From NCBI RefSeq assembly GCF_011386835.1, contig NC_088800.1, positions 13,292,572-13,356,571 of the forward strand: DNA of 64,000 nt, given 5' to 3'. Shown piece after piece: positions 10,973-22,681 of the stretch. The notes under the pieces are model-generated. The model was not told where the DNA came from. It did not search any database and saw only the letters and a program-made list of their open reading frames with translations. The first letter of the stretch is position 1. Every line of letters begins with the position of its first letter. Both the position numbers and the translations under genes were made by a program. The DNA is from Chrysemys picta bellii (taxonomy: Eukaryota; Chordata; Testudines; Emydidae).

Positions 10973-11530
10973 AGACAAGTGAAAATTAACCCTTAGAACT
11001 CTGCCATTTTCCAGCTTCCAGCAAAGCTGCTACTTCAAATAGATGAAATACTGTGTTAATTAGTTTAATGAGCTGCTGCGGATGACAAGTGGAATCTCGA
11101 GGAAGGTGGCTGCTGTGGCACCCAGAAAACATCTGTTGAACAACGGCAACATTTAAAGACAAAACTGAATTGATTTTTCCGTTTGTGGTTGAGTCTCATC
11201 CAGCTGCTCCAGACTATAAAAGAACCATCGAGGAGTGTAATGAAGTAATTGTTAATTCTCAGAGCAGTTTCCAACTGCTACCCGCTCAGGCTGGCAAAGT
11301 CCTTATCTCCGCAAGCTGTGTGTGAACCCAGACTGACATCCATCCTTTTGTAACTGATCCAGAGAAAGGGGAGGGGTAATTCGTATCAGTTGTCACTCAC
11401 AGAAGGTCTGAGGGGGAAGGGTTTCATCCCCTTTTACAAGGGATTCCCCCATTTCTTCAGTTTTGCTCAGAACAGCTTTTTGCAAATTCATGTCTTGGAA
11501 AGTGCTTCTGTCCCTCATCCAACTCATGGG
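10973..11530. other. Unique-looking DNA, possible conserved non-coding
   Basis: Balanced composition with TTAAT and ATTG homeodomain-type words and no recognised repeat. No exon seen. Confidence 0.35.
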
Positions 11531-11531
11531 G

Positions 11532-11641
11532 CCTAATGCTGATCTCTCTTATGCCAGCTTTACATTGGTGTAACTCAATTGATTTCAATGGAGTCACTCC
11601 TGATTGGCACCAGTGTAACTATGAGTAGAATCAGACACTTG
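11532..11641. repeat. Short palindromic MITE-like repeat
   Basis: An imperfect palindrome centred on 'gatttcaatggagt' with outer arms resembling 'ctgatctctcttatgccag' and its complement. This is a common sauropsid palindromic repeat type based on 'acttcaatgg'. Confidence 0.55.
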
Positions 11642-11650
11642 GAGTGCAAT

Positions 11651-11658
11651 CCCCAATA
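11651..11658. repeat. 8-bp target-site duplication, left copy (hAT)
   Basis: CCCCAATA is repeated exactly at 14657-14664 on the other side of the element. Confidence 0.93.
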
Positions 11659-12176
11659 CAGGGCTGGCCTTACCACGAGGTGACCTGAGGCAGCCGCCTC
11701 AGGTGGCAGACTGTGTGTGTGTGTGGGGGGCGCGACTAGGACCCAGAGTGTAGAACATTGTGTCTGCTGCTGGGGCATATGTATTCTCTCTGCTCTAGAT
11801 GCACAGAGATGGTGGAGTGCTGTGCTGGAGGAAGGAGGGCACAACAGACATAACAGGCAGGCAGGAGAAAAGGTGAGAGGGAATAACAGAAAGCAGCAGG
11901 AGCTGCAGGGAGAGAGCGGAGAAGGAGCCTCTTATGTACCTCTCTAGCACCCCCAGGAGCCTGGACTGATTAACACCAGCTTCTCAGGGAGCTTCCTGTT
12001 TCCTGCTGCTTCCCTGAACCCACTTGAGGAAAACAGGCGGTCAACTGAAGTAGCAGGAGCCAGTAGGCCCTTAAGATGCTGATATCTTCCCTCACTCAGG
12101 CCCTGCTACCAGGCTGCTTATTTGTCCCCTTCAATTGAGTGTTGAGAGCCACTATAGCTGGCACAGAAGAGCAGTC

Positions 12177-13313
12177 ATGAGTGAAAGAAGAAAACGCCCC
12201 TCTGGGGCAGCATTCAGAAAAAGAAAGAAAGCAAAGGAAGCTTTTCTATCTAAGCAGGAAGGAGCTCTCCTGAGATACATAGACACAAATGTTCACGGTG
12301 AGCCTTCCGGCCCCAGTGAGGATGTGAGTGGTGAGGAGATGCCTGATCTTCCAGTTAGTCAGAGTGCAGGTGACCTGGCAGCTACTGCAGCATCCATATC
12401 TCCATCTCAAATGGATGTAACCATGCACATTCCTGAAGAAACGTGTAGATCAGAGCAGCAGCTGTTTCTTGTGCCTCCACCACACTCTTCTGAGTTTAGT
12501 TCCTTAAGTCTAGATGATCCAGGACTGTGGACCAACTTGAGCAGTAGCCTGAGGGACTTCCTTGTATTGCATGGGCTACAGCAAGTGAAAAACTTCATGT
12601 TCCCTAAAGACAATGACAATAGAAGTTTCCATCCAACACATTACTGGTGTGAAATCCCCAATGGTGACAAAGTGGAGAGGCCATGGCTTATGTACTCAAA
12701 AACTCAGAAAGCTGCATACTGTTTTTGTTGCAAACTCTTCCAGTCTACTGTTCCAGCCACATTGGGTTCTACAAGAACAAAGCACTGGAAAAATCTGTCT
12801 AGAAATCTGGCATGCCATGAGAAGGCAGCAAATCACCAGAGAGCATTCCATAGGTGGAAAGAGCTTGAGATGAGACTAAGGTTAAAGGCCACCATAGATG
12901 ATCAGCATCAAGAGATTGCATCAGAGTCTCTTTACTGGCAAAATGTTCTGAAAAGGCTCATTGCCATTGTGAGAATACTTGCTATCCAAAACCTAGCACT
13001 GCGAGACACTTCAGATCAGCTGTATGTGCCAAACAATGGAAACTTCCTTAAAATTGTGGAGCTGATGTCTGAGTTTGATGCTGTACTCCAGGAGCATCTA
13101 AGAAGAGTCACCACCCAAGAAATGTACACACACCACTACCTTGGAAAAACAATTCAAAAAGAAATCATACAGTTACTGGCAACAAAAGTCAAACACAAGT
13201 TTGTGGCAGATCTGAAATCAGCAAGATATTACTCTGTTATTCTGGACTGCACACCTGACATCAAAGCATCTATGTATTTTCCTCTGCATCAATTCATCGA
13301 TGGCAAATTTTGA
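12177..13313 (+). pseudogene. hAT transposase, N-terminal part (ZMYM1-like)
   Basis: This encodes the DNA-binding and N-terminal part of a hAT cut-and-paste transposase of the group often annotated as zinc finger MYM-type protein 1-like. I chose the ATG at 12177 over 12135 because family proteins begin with a basic M-S-x-R-K-R-P-S-G-A-x-F-R-K-R-K block, present here as MSERRKRPSGAAFRKRKK. A TTF-type zinc finger spans roughly residues 155-235 (W-C-E-I-P, C-F-C-C, then a late H-x-H pair near NHQRAF). A DUF4371-like region follows, with LKRLIAIVRILAIQNLALR and SARYYSVILDCTPDI. Just after that DCTPDI motif, which normally opens the RNase H-like catalytic domain, the sequence jumps and stops at 13313. 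The next block lies in another frame. Confidence 0.92.
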
Positions 13314-13353
13314 AGCAACATCTGGGAAGATATAAGATGCCATAGTTGCCATT

Positions 13354-14298
13354 ATGGAAGATAATACTATGACAGGAACTGTTTGTGGGAGAACGGTGGC
13401 AGAGGGAAATGGAATCACCAGAAACATACATAACTTCAAATTTCTGTGTGGCTTAGTGTTGTGGCATGACATACTGTTTGAAATAAATGTTGTAAGCAAG
13501 AGACGCCAAGGTGTTGAGCTTGATATATCTGGAGCAATGGAACAACTGGACAAAGCAAAGTCATGCCTACAGTCTTACCGGTCAGATGAGGGATTTCAAA
13601 ATGTTCTGAAGAGTGCACAGAAGTTGGCAGAGGAACTTCACACTGAAGCTATTTTCCCACCCATTCAAGAATACAAGAGTCATCGAAGAAGAAGACATTT
13701 TGATTACGAGGCACGGGATAATCCCATAAGAGACCCCAAACAACAATTCAAAGTTGAATTCTTTAACCAGGTGCTAGATTGTGCAATACAGTCAGTTGAA
13801 GAATGTTTCATGCAGCTCAAGGAACACAGCAGTATATTTGGAATGTTGTATGATATTCCAAAACTCCTCACTATACCTGAAGAAGACCTACACCAGCAAT
13901 GCAGGGCACTAGAGACAGTGTTGACACATGATGACATGCGCGATATTGATGCGAGTGATTTAGGTGATGAACTGAAAGCCCTTTCAAGATACATTTCAGC
14001 AGGATCAACTCCAAAGGCTGTTCTGGAATATATGTGCACAAATAAGATGACCACCCTCTTTCCAAATGCTTTTGTTGCTCTGTGCATACTTCTAACACTT
14101 CCTGTAACAGTTGCCAGTGGAGAACGCAGCTTCTCCAAGCTGAAGTTAATAAAAACACATCTACACTCCACAATAACACAGGAGAGGCTGGTCGGCCTTG
14201 CAACCATCTCAGTAGAGCATGAGCTGGTCCAGACTGTGGACCTTCAGGAAGCAGTTCAAATCTTTGCAACCAAGAAGGCACGGAAAGCACCACTTTGA
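13354..14298 (+). pseudogene. hAT transposase, C-terminal part with dimerisation domain
   Basis: This is the C-terminal half of the same transposase, shifted one frame from the first part. In this frame a TAA lies near 13333, so the two blocks cannot be translated together. The region begins near FKFLCGLVLWHDILFEINVVSKRRQ, a conserved post-catalytic helix. It continues through a basic RRRRHFDYEA stretch and ends with the hAT C-terminal dimerisation motif around residues 245-285 (LPVTVASGERSFSKLKLIK, then LVGLATISVEHEL). Compared with family members of roughly 800 or more residues, about 100-250 residues containing the central catalytic carboxylates appear deleted. The dimerisation domain is intact as sequence, but the enzyme is dead. 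Confidence 0.92.
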
Positions 14299-14381
14299 TT
14301 ATTCAAACAGATAAAAATTCCAGTGTTTACTATGCAGACAAGAAAAGTTAGATTTGCTGTTCAGGCATTTGAAAGTTAAGT

Positions 14382-14442
14382 AAAAAAATGAGGATTCCTT
14401 GTTTTTTTTGCTGATACAGACTAACATGACTACCACTGAAAC
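14382..14442 (+). mobile_element. 61-bp Penelope-like tail inserted in the hAT element
   Basis: The segment ends with 'gatacagactaacatgact' and 'accactgaaac', the same terminus seen (complemented) at 6318 and 27376. It is bounded by a perfect 13-bp duplication TTGAAAGTTAAGT at 14369-14381 and 14443-14455. It is therefore a severely 5'-truncated retrotransposition, younger than the hAT element that hosts it. Confidence 0.85.
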
Positions 14443-14664
14443 TTGAAAGTTAAGTGTTACTTAAAATTTTTGAACAAGGCATTTTAAGTTGTTAGTTCTC
14501 CTTTATTGGGGTAGGTAGCAGAGCAGTATCATGAGAGGAGTAGAACAGGAAGAAGGCAGAATTGAGACCTTTCAAAGTTTTGGCCCAAGCGAGGGGGCAT
14601 GGGGGCATCATTTGAGCTTCCTGCCTCAGGTGCCAAAATGTTGTGGGCCAGCCCTGCCCCAATA

Positions 14665-16300
14665 GAGCATGTGTCTCTCCTCATCCTACCCTGCTGCGTG
14701 TCATCCTCATTTGTTCCATCCCTTCGGAGAGGGAGACTGTAGCCCACTGGGGAATGGCACGTAGGGCTCTGTGTCTGCTGGAAATCACCTATTTGAGTAC
14801 TATACAACAATCAGTGCCAGGCCCTGAAAGGACGGGGCTGCGGAACAGGCTAAGACCTATGTTTTAAAGGAACTGCCTCCAGTCACGCACAGCATAATCA
14901 TAAGCTAAAGGAGTAGCAGCCCTGAAAACTGACAGACTCCTTCTTGTGATGGGGAGGAACCTGCCTACATGTGTGGTAGTAGCAGTGTGGGGAGCATGAG
15001 CACGGCAGGCAGCAGACCTAGACAGCATGGTGATGGGCACAACACAAACACACAGACAGGCAGATAGCCTGACAATAAGACAAACTGCTCGAGCGAATCT
15101 GCCATCCAAAGAGGCAGAGGGAGCTGAATCTGAGGGCACCTGACAGCAAGGGAGAGAGTGAGGAGGGCAGCAGTGGGAGGAACCAAGTGGAAAAACAATC
15201 CATCTCTTGCCATTCAGAAATCAGAATATTTTCTAAGGACTCCAACTGGGGAGGAAAACAAGAGCAGCTCCTCCCTAAGGGAAGAATGGGACACTCCTGG
15301 AGATGGCTTCAACCATTCCATATTTTAAAACCAGCACCTTGGATGTGATCTAGAGTGGAGAATCCTGCCAGGTGGGGAGAATTCTCCTGCATTATTACAA
15401 CACACCACACCTGCCACGGCCTTCCTTTGATTTGCCTATTGTATGGTCAACATTCAAAACCCAACCTGACATTTAAAAAATGTGATTAAAATTTTGACAT
15501 TTGAAAAAAAGTAGGGAAAAGTTGGCTAATTCCCCCCCACACACACACACACACCATTTTTTGAGCAGCTATGCAATGGATTGAAGTGTTTTTGTTTTTC
15601 AAAATTCAAAAGCCAAGAAGCAAAATTAAAAAAAAACATCCTTGTGAAATGTTTCCCCCTCTTTCTTGACCAGCAGTAGTCATCACTGCATTTGTTCAGT
15701 TTAATGTTTACTTGAAATGGACCCAAGTCACAGACTTTGGAGCCAGTTCAAAATTTTCCCAAAGTTCAAGGGGTTTGGTCCTGCCAGTTATGGAAATTGC
15801 CCCCAGTTACCAACTTCCAGTCTAGATCCTAACTTTCCCAAAGTTTGGTGTTTTTCAGATATAGGGTTTTTTTCTAGCCCATTTCCCATATTCACCAGTT
15901 CGTGTCACCCATCTAAGTAGATCTTGCTACCAAGGAAGTAGGTTACATTGCCAATGTTTTCAGAAGTAGCAGGAGCGGTTAAAACTGGCCCAGAACCTTT
16001 GTTGGCTTCCGTGTATGTTTTTGTTTTTCCTGCTTCTTTTTTTCACTCAGCATTTCCATCCTGGGAAACTCCACTGCTGAAAGGGCTAAGTAAAGGGATT
16101 CAGTGCCTTTTTCCTCAGACACTGATCTCAATCCACTTCAGGTCAGGAGTGAACAAATGTTATAATCAGCTGATGGCTCTTTTAGTGGTCTGTGTGAAAT
16201 TCATTAGTGGGTCTCACTTCAGCTCCTACCACAAAAAAGCCTCCTCGTTGGCAGTCACAGCACATAAGTCAAGGCCTGAAGAGGGCATAGAAAATAAGCA
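14665..16300. other. Unique-looking DNA with a CA run
   Basis: Contains a (CA)n run at about 15537-15554 and AT-rich 'aaaattcaaaa' type sequence near 15480-15620. No exon or named repeat recognised. Confidence 0.4.
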
Positions 16301-16308
16301 GTTCTCTG

Positions 16309-16530
16309 GAGCCACGTCTGCACTTGAGTATTTGGTGAATATTTTCTACTGTTGCTATCACCAGGGGAACTCCAGTGCTCATAGAAGGTAACAGCACAGT
16401 AATACAAACAGCAGTGTCTGTGGGAGTTATCTCTGCATTAGCATTCCCAGCATTGCTACCACTGGAGAGCTGCACCGCTATTAGCAACGGTAAGAAAGTT
16501 TTGCAGAAGAATTGTAGTGTAGACACAGCC
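16309..16530. repeat. TIR-type MITE (GGCCACGTCTACACT family)
   Basis: The left end 'gccacgtctgcacttgag' and right end 'tagtgtagacacagccc' are inverted versions of the same terminal motif, also present at 22383-22681. No clear target duplication is visible, so the superfamily is uncertain. Confidence 0.5.
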
Positions 16531-18335
16531 CTTAGGTCAGAGGGGAGGCTCATTGGCAAAGGGAATTGTGGGGGAAGCTTGCATTGTCATGGCTCATGCT
16601 GCGCTGTGCCGTGGCGTGGAGAGAGGAGTGCAGATTCCTGAGCTGTCAGCCTTGCAGCCTTCACTCACATTAAATTGGCGTTTGACAAACAGAAGAAACA
16701 AAACTTCCTCGTGTTTCCTTCAAAGGGGAAGAGAACCCCCCCCCCTTGCCAAATTTAAATGTTACTTTTTCTGGCAGTTGCAAACGTCTGCTATTAAATA
16801 TAGAACCCAGAGCAGACTTTCAGATGGAAATTACAGCACGGGAACAACAGATGGCATTGTTTGCTGGGATGGAAAGGCTGCATCTGCTCTCTATAAGAAA
16901 TGCTAATGAGAGCTTAATTAGGCATTCAGAAGGAACAGTTCCCCAGTCCCAGCGACAATGGCCATGTGTACATGATCCTGACAAACATCAGGAAGGATGT
17001 AGAAAGTCATCAAAGATCCTAGTTGGGATCAGTCCAAATTAAGTGGATAATGTGAGAACGCAACATTCAGAATGTCCTCGCTTTGAAATCCTTGCAATCA
17101 CCCTACAACACAAATTCAATTTGCTGTGGGCCGGCTTCCTTAATTTTGTTTTCAAGGGGCCGGTGACTGAGTTGCTCCATTCAAAGAAAAGGATTCTAGT
17201 GTTAAAACTAAAGCAGCTCACCATCACCTTCTCTCTGTCTCTGTGATGTGTGGTGAGACTGGAAGGAGGGCTGAGATCTTTATAGGTAGCCATGGAGATG
17301 GGGGTTGAACAGAAAACAGAGTAATGTGTTTCATTTCTGGAAAAAGAGCCAGTAGCAATAGTGAAGATGACATTATGGAGCAAGGGGGCAAAAAGAAAGA
17401 AGATTTTGGAGTAGGTTCCCTGGCTCATCCTGATCAGACAGTGTTTAACCACACAAATGGTTCCCCAAGAAGAGCACAGAATGAAGCAAAGTAAAGAAGG
17501 CTCTTATTCCTTCTCATAGGAAGGCTTTGCTTTGATAACATACCCTGGAGATGGAGGTGATAAGACAGAGCATGATGTCCTTCTTACACATTTCAGTGCT
17601 ATTTGTGGAGCAGCCAGCTCTACAATGACAAAAATCATCTATGAAACATGTCCAACGTTTGACCAAGAGCTGGGCCCGAGCTGCAAAGTTCAGCTCACAT
17701 CTGAATAGCTACAAAGCTAAGCAGGTTCCTTTTTTGGGGTTCAGATTCAGGCTCGTCTCCAGATATAACATTCTCCTCCTCTTCTAGCTGGATTCGCCAC
17801 CGCCAGTCATAGCAGCATCTGCTAGGTGCTGATTATCGATGCATTTTCTAATAGGCCTGGTAAGACACTGAGAGCACAGCTGCATTTACTAATTAGAAAC
17901 AAAGCCCTGTACATTTGAATGGTGTCCAGAAATGAGGCCTCTTGTCCATTTTGACACTTGTACTCTCTGAGAAGACCAGAAAAGTCCTGAGAAATAAGAA
18001 AGGAGAACAGGGGCAACTGACTCAGAATGATGAGGTAAGACCTCCCTTGGAATCACACAGGCAACTCCCTGAAACTTCAGAAGCTGAAGGGGTGGGAAGG
18101 GCTGTAGTCTATAGTGTTCGCATGTGCAGTACAGTCTACCCTCATTGGGATGTTAAACCATGGTCTGCAACAAATAAACAATCCAAAGCATTTTGAGGAG
18201 AATATGATAGAGGAAAACCCTGATGTCTTGGCAAATATCCTGGTTCTAGTGTCTGCGTGGGAAGTGATGGCAGAAAAACTAGGAAAATCTGCCATCTAGC
18301 TAGGTATTTATTTCTCATTGGGTTGACTGGTCACT
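16531..18335. other. Unique-looking DNA
   Basis: No repeat recognised. The AT-balanced block 16780-17240 could be conserved non-coding, but I cannot test this. Confidence 0.35.
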
Positions 18336-18339
18336 GCAT

Positions 18340-18412
18340 AGCTGCTATGTATTGCTCTGTAAGGTGCTTAGAGGGTGGCCTTGTGCTGTGAGCATGGAAG
18401 GCGCTTTAGAAA
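18340..18412 (+). repeat. L2-like LINE 3' tail fragment
   Basis: 'ctctgtaaggtgcttaga' followed by 'catggaaggcgctttagaaa' resembles the L2-type 3' terminus that pairs a 'gctt.ggat' block with 'gaaaggcgctata.aaat'. Short and diverged. Confidence 0.4.
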
Positions 18413-18419
18413 ACCAGAT

Positions 18420-20566
18420 TCAATACGCCACCAAATATCATTACTTATACTATGTCCCTCTGGAAAGAACTTTGTTTGTATACGTTCTCTGACTCTCTTG
18501 TGACCCATTGGCAGCTGATTTGGTGCCACCGTGCCTGGAAAGAGGGATCCATTGGGGATCATGTCATCAGTGGAATCCCTGAGCATGCAGTCTGCTTGGT
18601 GTCATCAGATCTGCCTTTTCCCCATGCACTGTATTTCCATGGCAGGGGCAGCAGGTCTCCATATTTAGCGTGAGTGGGCAGGGGGAACAGAAGCCAGGAA
18701 ATGTAGTCTGCAGCTGTACAGCAGAGGCATTGCTCATCTCCAAGGGATTAGATGAAGCTTAGTGGGTGTCACTCTTTGCTAGAGGTCTCTGTGGACTGGT
18801 CCCTGCAGTTCCTGGTGAACAGAATGCTTTGAATGCGGCAACTGTCTCGTTCACCCACAGTAACTTTCTGTGGTTTGGCTTTCTGCGCACAGAGGGGCCA
18901 TATTGCCTGCCATTTAGTGAATTATTGGACACGCAAAGGTGACAAGAGGTCCAGCACTGCCGCTAACCTGGGTCTTAGAGCCTATCTGCATCACTGCCAC
19001 TGGGGGTGACACAGGGCACACCGGCTGGGAGTGGGACTAGATGACTTAGAGGAGGGGTAATGGGACATACAGTTTTTCATATCTATGGCAACAGCTAAGA
19101 TCTAGCCAAGACCCTAAATTGTTACCATCTGCTGAGCGTTTGGTGGCCTCTGAACAGATAGTCAGTCCATAAGTCAGTCCAGTTCCAGTGGTGCTATAAA
19201 AACAGCCACCCTAATTAGCACCAATGGGCACCCTTGTTCGTTTCAGCCAAGAGGCAAAGGATTGAATGAGCCAACTCCTCTCTTGCCCTATAGGTAGCCT
19301 CTCTGAGTTATGGTTATCGTACGTGGGCAGTTTGGGTGGAAAGTCTGCACTTCTGAGGCCCGTGCGGTCACTGCTCCGTGGCTCGAGACGGAGCTTCGCT
19401 CTCCAGGGTTGTTAAGCCAACACTTTTCACTATGGAGCGATTGTTAACACCTCCCAAGAGGCTGGGAATGGGATCCTGCCTGGACTGTTGTCCCACTGTC
19501 ATTTGTTACCAATGCACTGGTGTGTTAGGAAGTTATGGCAGCCTGACTGAAGGTGAGAAGTCAGCATGCCACGAGCTCCTTCCAGTTTAGGCCATCCTGC
19601 TGCTCCAACAATGAAGACAGGTTGTTTGTGAGCGCAGATCCGGTGTAACCCAGTTACGCAGTCCATTCCATTTGGATCACAGCAGGCAGCCTTCAGCCCT
19701 AGGCTTGGACAATGGCAAAGGTGCTCAGGTCTCAAGGTCACCTACGAGGCCTGGTTCTAGCTCACCTGCTCACCCTAGAAGATGGGGACTCAAAGCAGGG
19801 AGGCATTTAAAGAGCCAGGCTTATTCTGGCCAGAGCTCCACCCTGACTCCTAGACCATGTGCAGCTGCTGTTTGGATCCCCAAAAGTGTTTTTTCCCTCT
19901 GTCATAGGGATTTTCCTTCCCCTCCACTAACAGGAGCAGAGGGGAGAGGAAGCCAGCCGGGTGCCTGAAAGTAGAGGGCAATGACTCTTTGGAAGCCACC
20001 ACGAACTGTGCAGAGGGAGAAGGTAGAGCAAAGGGGAACAGTCTCAATCTATGACAGACTGCCATCCTAACCCCCAGGACACCTGCTTCAGAATAAGTGC
20101 TGCCCTACTCCTGCTCCTTCTCTCCATTCACCAGGGCCGTGGGGCCCTCTAGTGGCAAACTTGATTCACTCATGATTTCAAGCCAAACAGACTTGGTTTC
20201 AGGGGATGCTGGCAGGTGAAACTTGGCCACAGATTTAGGCTTTGTAAAAAAATATAAACCTCAGGGCCAATACAATTGGGCCAATAACCTCAGAGGATAT
20301 AGTTGAAAACTCAGCCATCCAACCCCCTCCAGCATTTGCAGCCAAACATTGCAACCTCATTCTAGTGCATGAGAATCTGAGCAAGAAACCAAACAGGAAC
20401 TCAGCACGAAACTGATTAGTCGGCTTTTGTTGTCTCAGCCGAGAAAGTGTCAGAAGGAAAGGAACAAACTGTATAAAAAGTGAAACATACATTAGATTTG
20501 TGTATGGAAAAAACAGAGCAGTTACTCTTTTAGATTGAAGACATGAGTCTGCTTTATTGCTACAGC
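18420..20566. other. Unique-looking DNA
   Basis: No repeat family or exon recognised. A CTCF-like motif lies at 20141-20155. Confidence 0.4.
20141..20155 (-). promoter_or_regulatory. CTCF-like motif
   Basis: On the minus strand CCACTAGAGGGCCCC matches the core CCASYAGRKGGCRSY at 14 of 15 positions. Occupancy cannot be inferred from sequence. Confidence 0.35.
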
Positions 20567-20574
20567 ATTTAGTT

Positions 20575-20897
20575 CAGGGTTTCTCAATCAGGAGTCGCCG
20601 CTTGTTTAGGGAAAGCCCCTGGTGGGCTGGGCCAGTTTGTTTACCTGCCACGTCCGCAGGTCCGGCCAATCGTGGCTCCGACTGGCTACGGATTGCTGCT
20701 CCAGGCCAATGGGAGCTGCTGGAAGTGGCGGTAACTCCCTCGGTCCATGCCGCTTCCAGCAGCTCCTATGGGCCCGGAGAGCGATCCGCGGCCAGTGAGA
20801 GCCACGATCGGCCGGACCTGTGAATGGGGCAGGTAAACAAACCGGCCCGCCAGGGGCTTGCCCTACACAAGCGGTGACCCCTGTTTGAGAAACCCTG
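20575..20897. mobile_element. Palindromic hAT-type MITE, full length
   Basis: The 323-bp element starts CAGGGTTTCTCAA and ends TTGAGAAACCCTG. It is nearly palindromic over its whole length and is flanked by a perfect 8-bp duplication ATTTAGTT (20567-20574 and 20898-20905). Arms share the CAGGTAAACAAA block and the central GCTGCTGGAAG. There is no coding potential. The TSD length and C-A-G terminus indicate hAT transposase mobilisation. Confidence 0.93.
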
Positions 20898-20905
20898 ATT
20901 TAGTT

Positions 20906-21779
20906 AAAGAACACGGGTCAGTCAAGCTCTCAAAGCCGCATTCTAGTGAGCTTATGTGAAATACAGGTAATTGGGGTCTAGTAGGGTGGCTTGGCCAACC
21001 CAATGCAGGTCATTGGCGAGAGCTGGTGCACCCGGGGCTCTGAGTGCTAAGAAGACAATGCTTTCTGTCTGGAGCTGGTGGAAATGGCTTGACTTTTGAC
21101 AAAATTTCTAATTTTGAAAAAAAGAACAGAAAAAAAATTGCAACATTTACACACACACCCCCTTTTTTTTGTCCATCCAGCTTTATTTCTGTCTCCAGAG
21201 TCTTTCAACCAGTACAAGGACATGGCCTCACGCAGCCAGAGACCATACAAAGCATAGAGGGAAAGGAAGCTCACAGAAATTTGAACAGACACATGTCAGG
21301 GAAAGTCTAGTTCCTGGATTGGTTCTAACTTTCAGAGGAAGTAACATCTTCCATCTCTCCGTGGTATAGGCCACTTTCCCCTCACTAATGAGACCATTGG
21401 GTCCAGCTGAACTTAGCCCCATTCTCTTCAGGCCTGGTGGCCTAGCAGTGAAGATGGACACCTCCTTGAATGCTTCTGCTGAGAGCTTGGGCTTTAACCC
21501 TATCCCTGCTAAACACTATGCAAGATGTGGATAAACTCTGAACATCATTGTTGATTAAACTGACTTGGGACGTGTTTATTGCAAATATAAACTGGCCTGC
21601 CAGCCCTGCATCAATCCTGACTGGCTGCATCAATGTATATTTCTTGCCCGTGTCCAAATCAGTGATGATCAATAATAGTAATAATGACTTCATAAAACTG
21701 AAGTTATAGAGATTGTTATTACTGCTATGGAACTGAGCCCCTGGAGTTTGCTCCTTTGGCTAATATCTGTGGTTACTGC
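20906..21779. other. Unique-looking DNA
   Basis: No named repeat or exon recognised. A short AT-rich 'tttgacaaaatttctaatttt' type stretch is present near 21090-21150. Confidence 0.35.
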
Positions 21780-22228
21780 ATCTCATAGGAGGATTTCAAA
21801 GCACTTTCAAAGTGCCTTTCTATGAGAGAATTGATAAATTTACCCTCACAAGGGCCCTGAGAAGCAGAGATTATTACAGCTGGTCAGGAAATGATTTCCC
21901 CCCCCCATGGAAAATTTTGACACTGCTGAATTTGTTTTCATTTTTTGGAATGTTTTGGGTGGGGTTTTGTTGAAAAATGAAAATTTTCCAGTTTTTGGCA
22001 AGCAATTTTAAACAAAAATATTTGGTTTGATTCCCTGTCACTGAAAACCAACGTATTTTGGACGTGGGTTTTTCAGTGTCCTGCATCCCTCCCCCCGCCC
22101 CATGAAGATTTTTGACGATAACTCATTTCCATCAGGAAAATGGTTTTGATGGAAAAGTTTTGGCCAGCTCTAGTTATTATTTCCTTTTTACAGATGCAGG
22201 GCTCATGTTTGGAGAGGGAAGGCACTGG
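21780..22228. repeat. Old SINE-like repeat split by a MITE (21877-22173)
   Basis: 'caaagcactttcaaagtgcc' and 'taccctcacaagggccctga' followed by 'gagattattac' is SINE-like and continues after the MITE as 'ttattatttcctttttacag'. The interruption is flanked by TTATTA on both sides (21871-21876, 22174-22179). Confidence 0.5.
21877..22173. repeat. AT-rich MITE with 'agctggtc' ends
   Basis: The left end 'cagctggtc' and right end 'ggccagctctag' are inverted, and the interior is made of 'gaaaattttc' and 'aaaatggttttgatgg' type words. Flanking TTATTA is a possible target duplication. Superfamily unknown. Confidence 0.5.
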
Positions 22229-22302
22229 AGCCCAGATCCTCTAAGGTACTTAGGTGTTTAAGAGTTACGCCCCTAAATACCTTTGAGAATCTGGCCCTCA
22301 GA
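22229..22302. repeat. Short palindromic repeat
   Basis: 'cccagatcctctaaggta' is mirrored by 'tacctttgagaatctggcc'. A better copy is at 24871-24956. Confidence 0.6.
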
Positions 22303-22382
22303 TACTATGGTGATGGGCCTGAACTAGAATAGAATGGAATCCCTGAGGTCACATAGGAAGTCCCGCACAGAGCCTAGACTGA

Positions 22383-22681
22383 GGCCACATCTACACTTAT
22401 AAGCTTACAGCAGCATAGCTGTACCTATACAGCTGTGCCGCTGTAAAAGCACCTGAGTAGTTGTGTTATGCCGACGCGAGAGAGCTCTTCCATTGATATC
22501 ATAAAACCAGCTCCATGAGTGGCGGAAGCTATGTTGGAGGGAGAGCATCTCTCTCTGACATAGCGCAGGGTGCACGAGCGATAATGCCAGCAAAACTTAT
22601 GTCGCTCGGGGGGTGGGTTTTTTTCACACCCCTGAGCACCAAAAGTTTTGCCGACATAACAGCTAGTGTAGACATGGCCTA
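22383..22681. repeat. TIR-type MITE, about 300 bp
   Basis: The ends 'ggccacatctacactta' and 'agtgtagacatggcc' are inverted repeats. The interior contains 'gtcgctcggggggtgggt' and no coding potential. Flanking TGA/TAA trinucleotides could be a degraded PIF/Harbinger-type duplication, but that is weak. Confidence 0.65.

Larger units (their letters stand above)
11659..14656 (+). mobile_element. hAT transposon, 2998 bp, near full length
   Basis: The termini are inverted (CAGGGCTGGCC at the left; the complement GGCCAGCCCTG at the right) and flanked by a perfect 8-bp duplication CCCCAATA at 11651-11658 and 14657-14664, the hAT hallmark. Inside are two plus-strand blocks (12177-13313 and 13354-14298) that together represent a decayed ZMYM1-like hAT transposase with an internal loss of the catalytic core. 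A 61-bp Penelope-like tail inserted later at 14382-14442. The perfect target duplication suggests moderate age. It could not move without a helper transposase. Confidence 0.95.
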
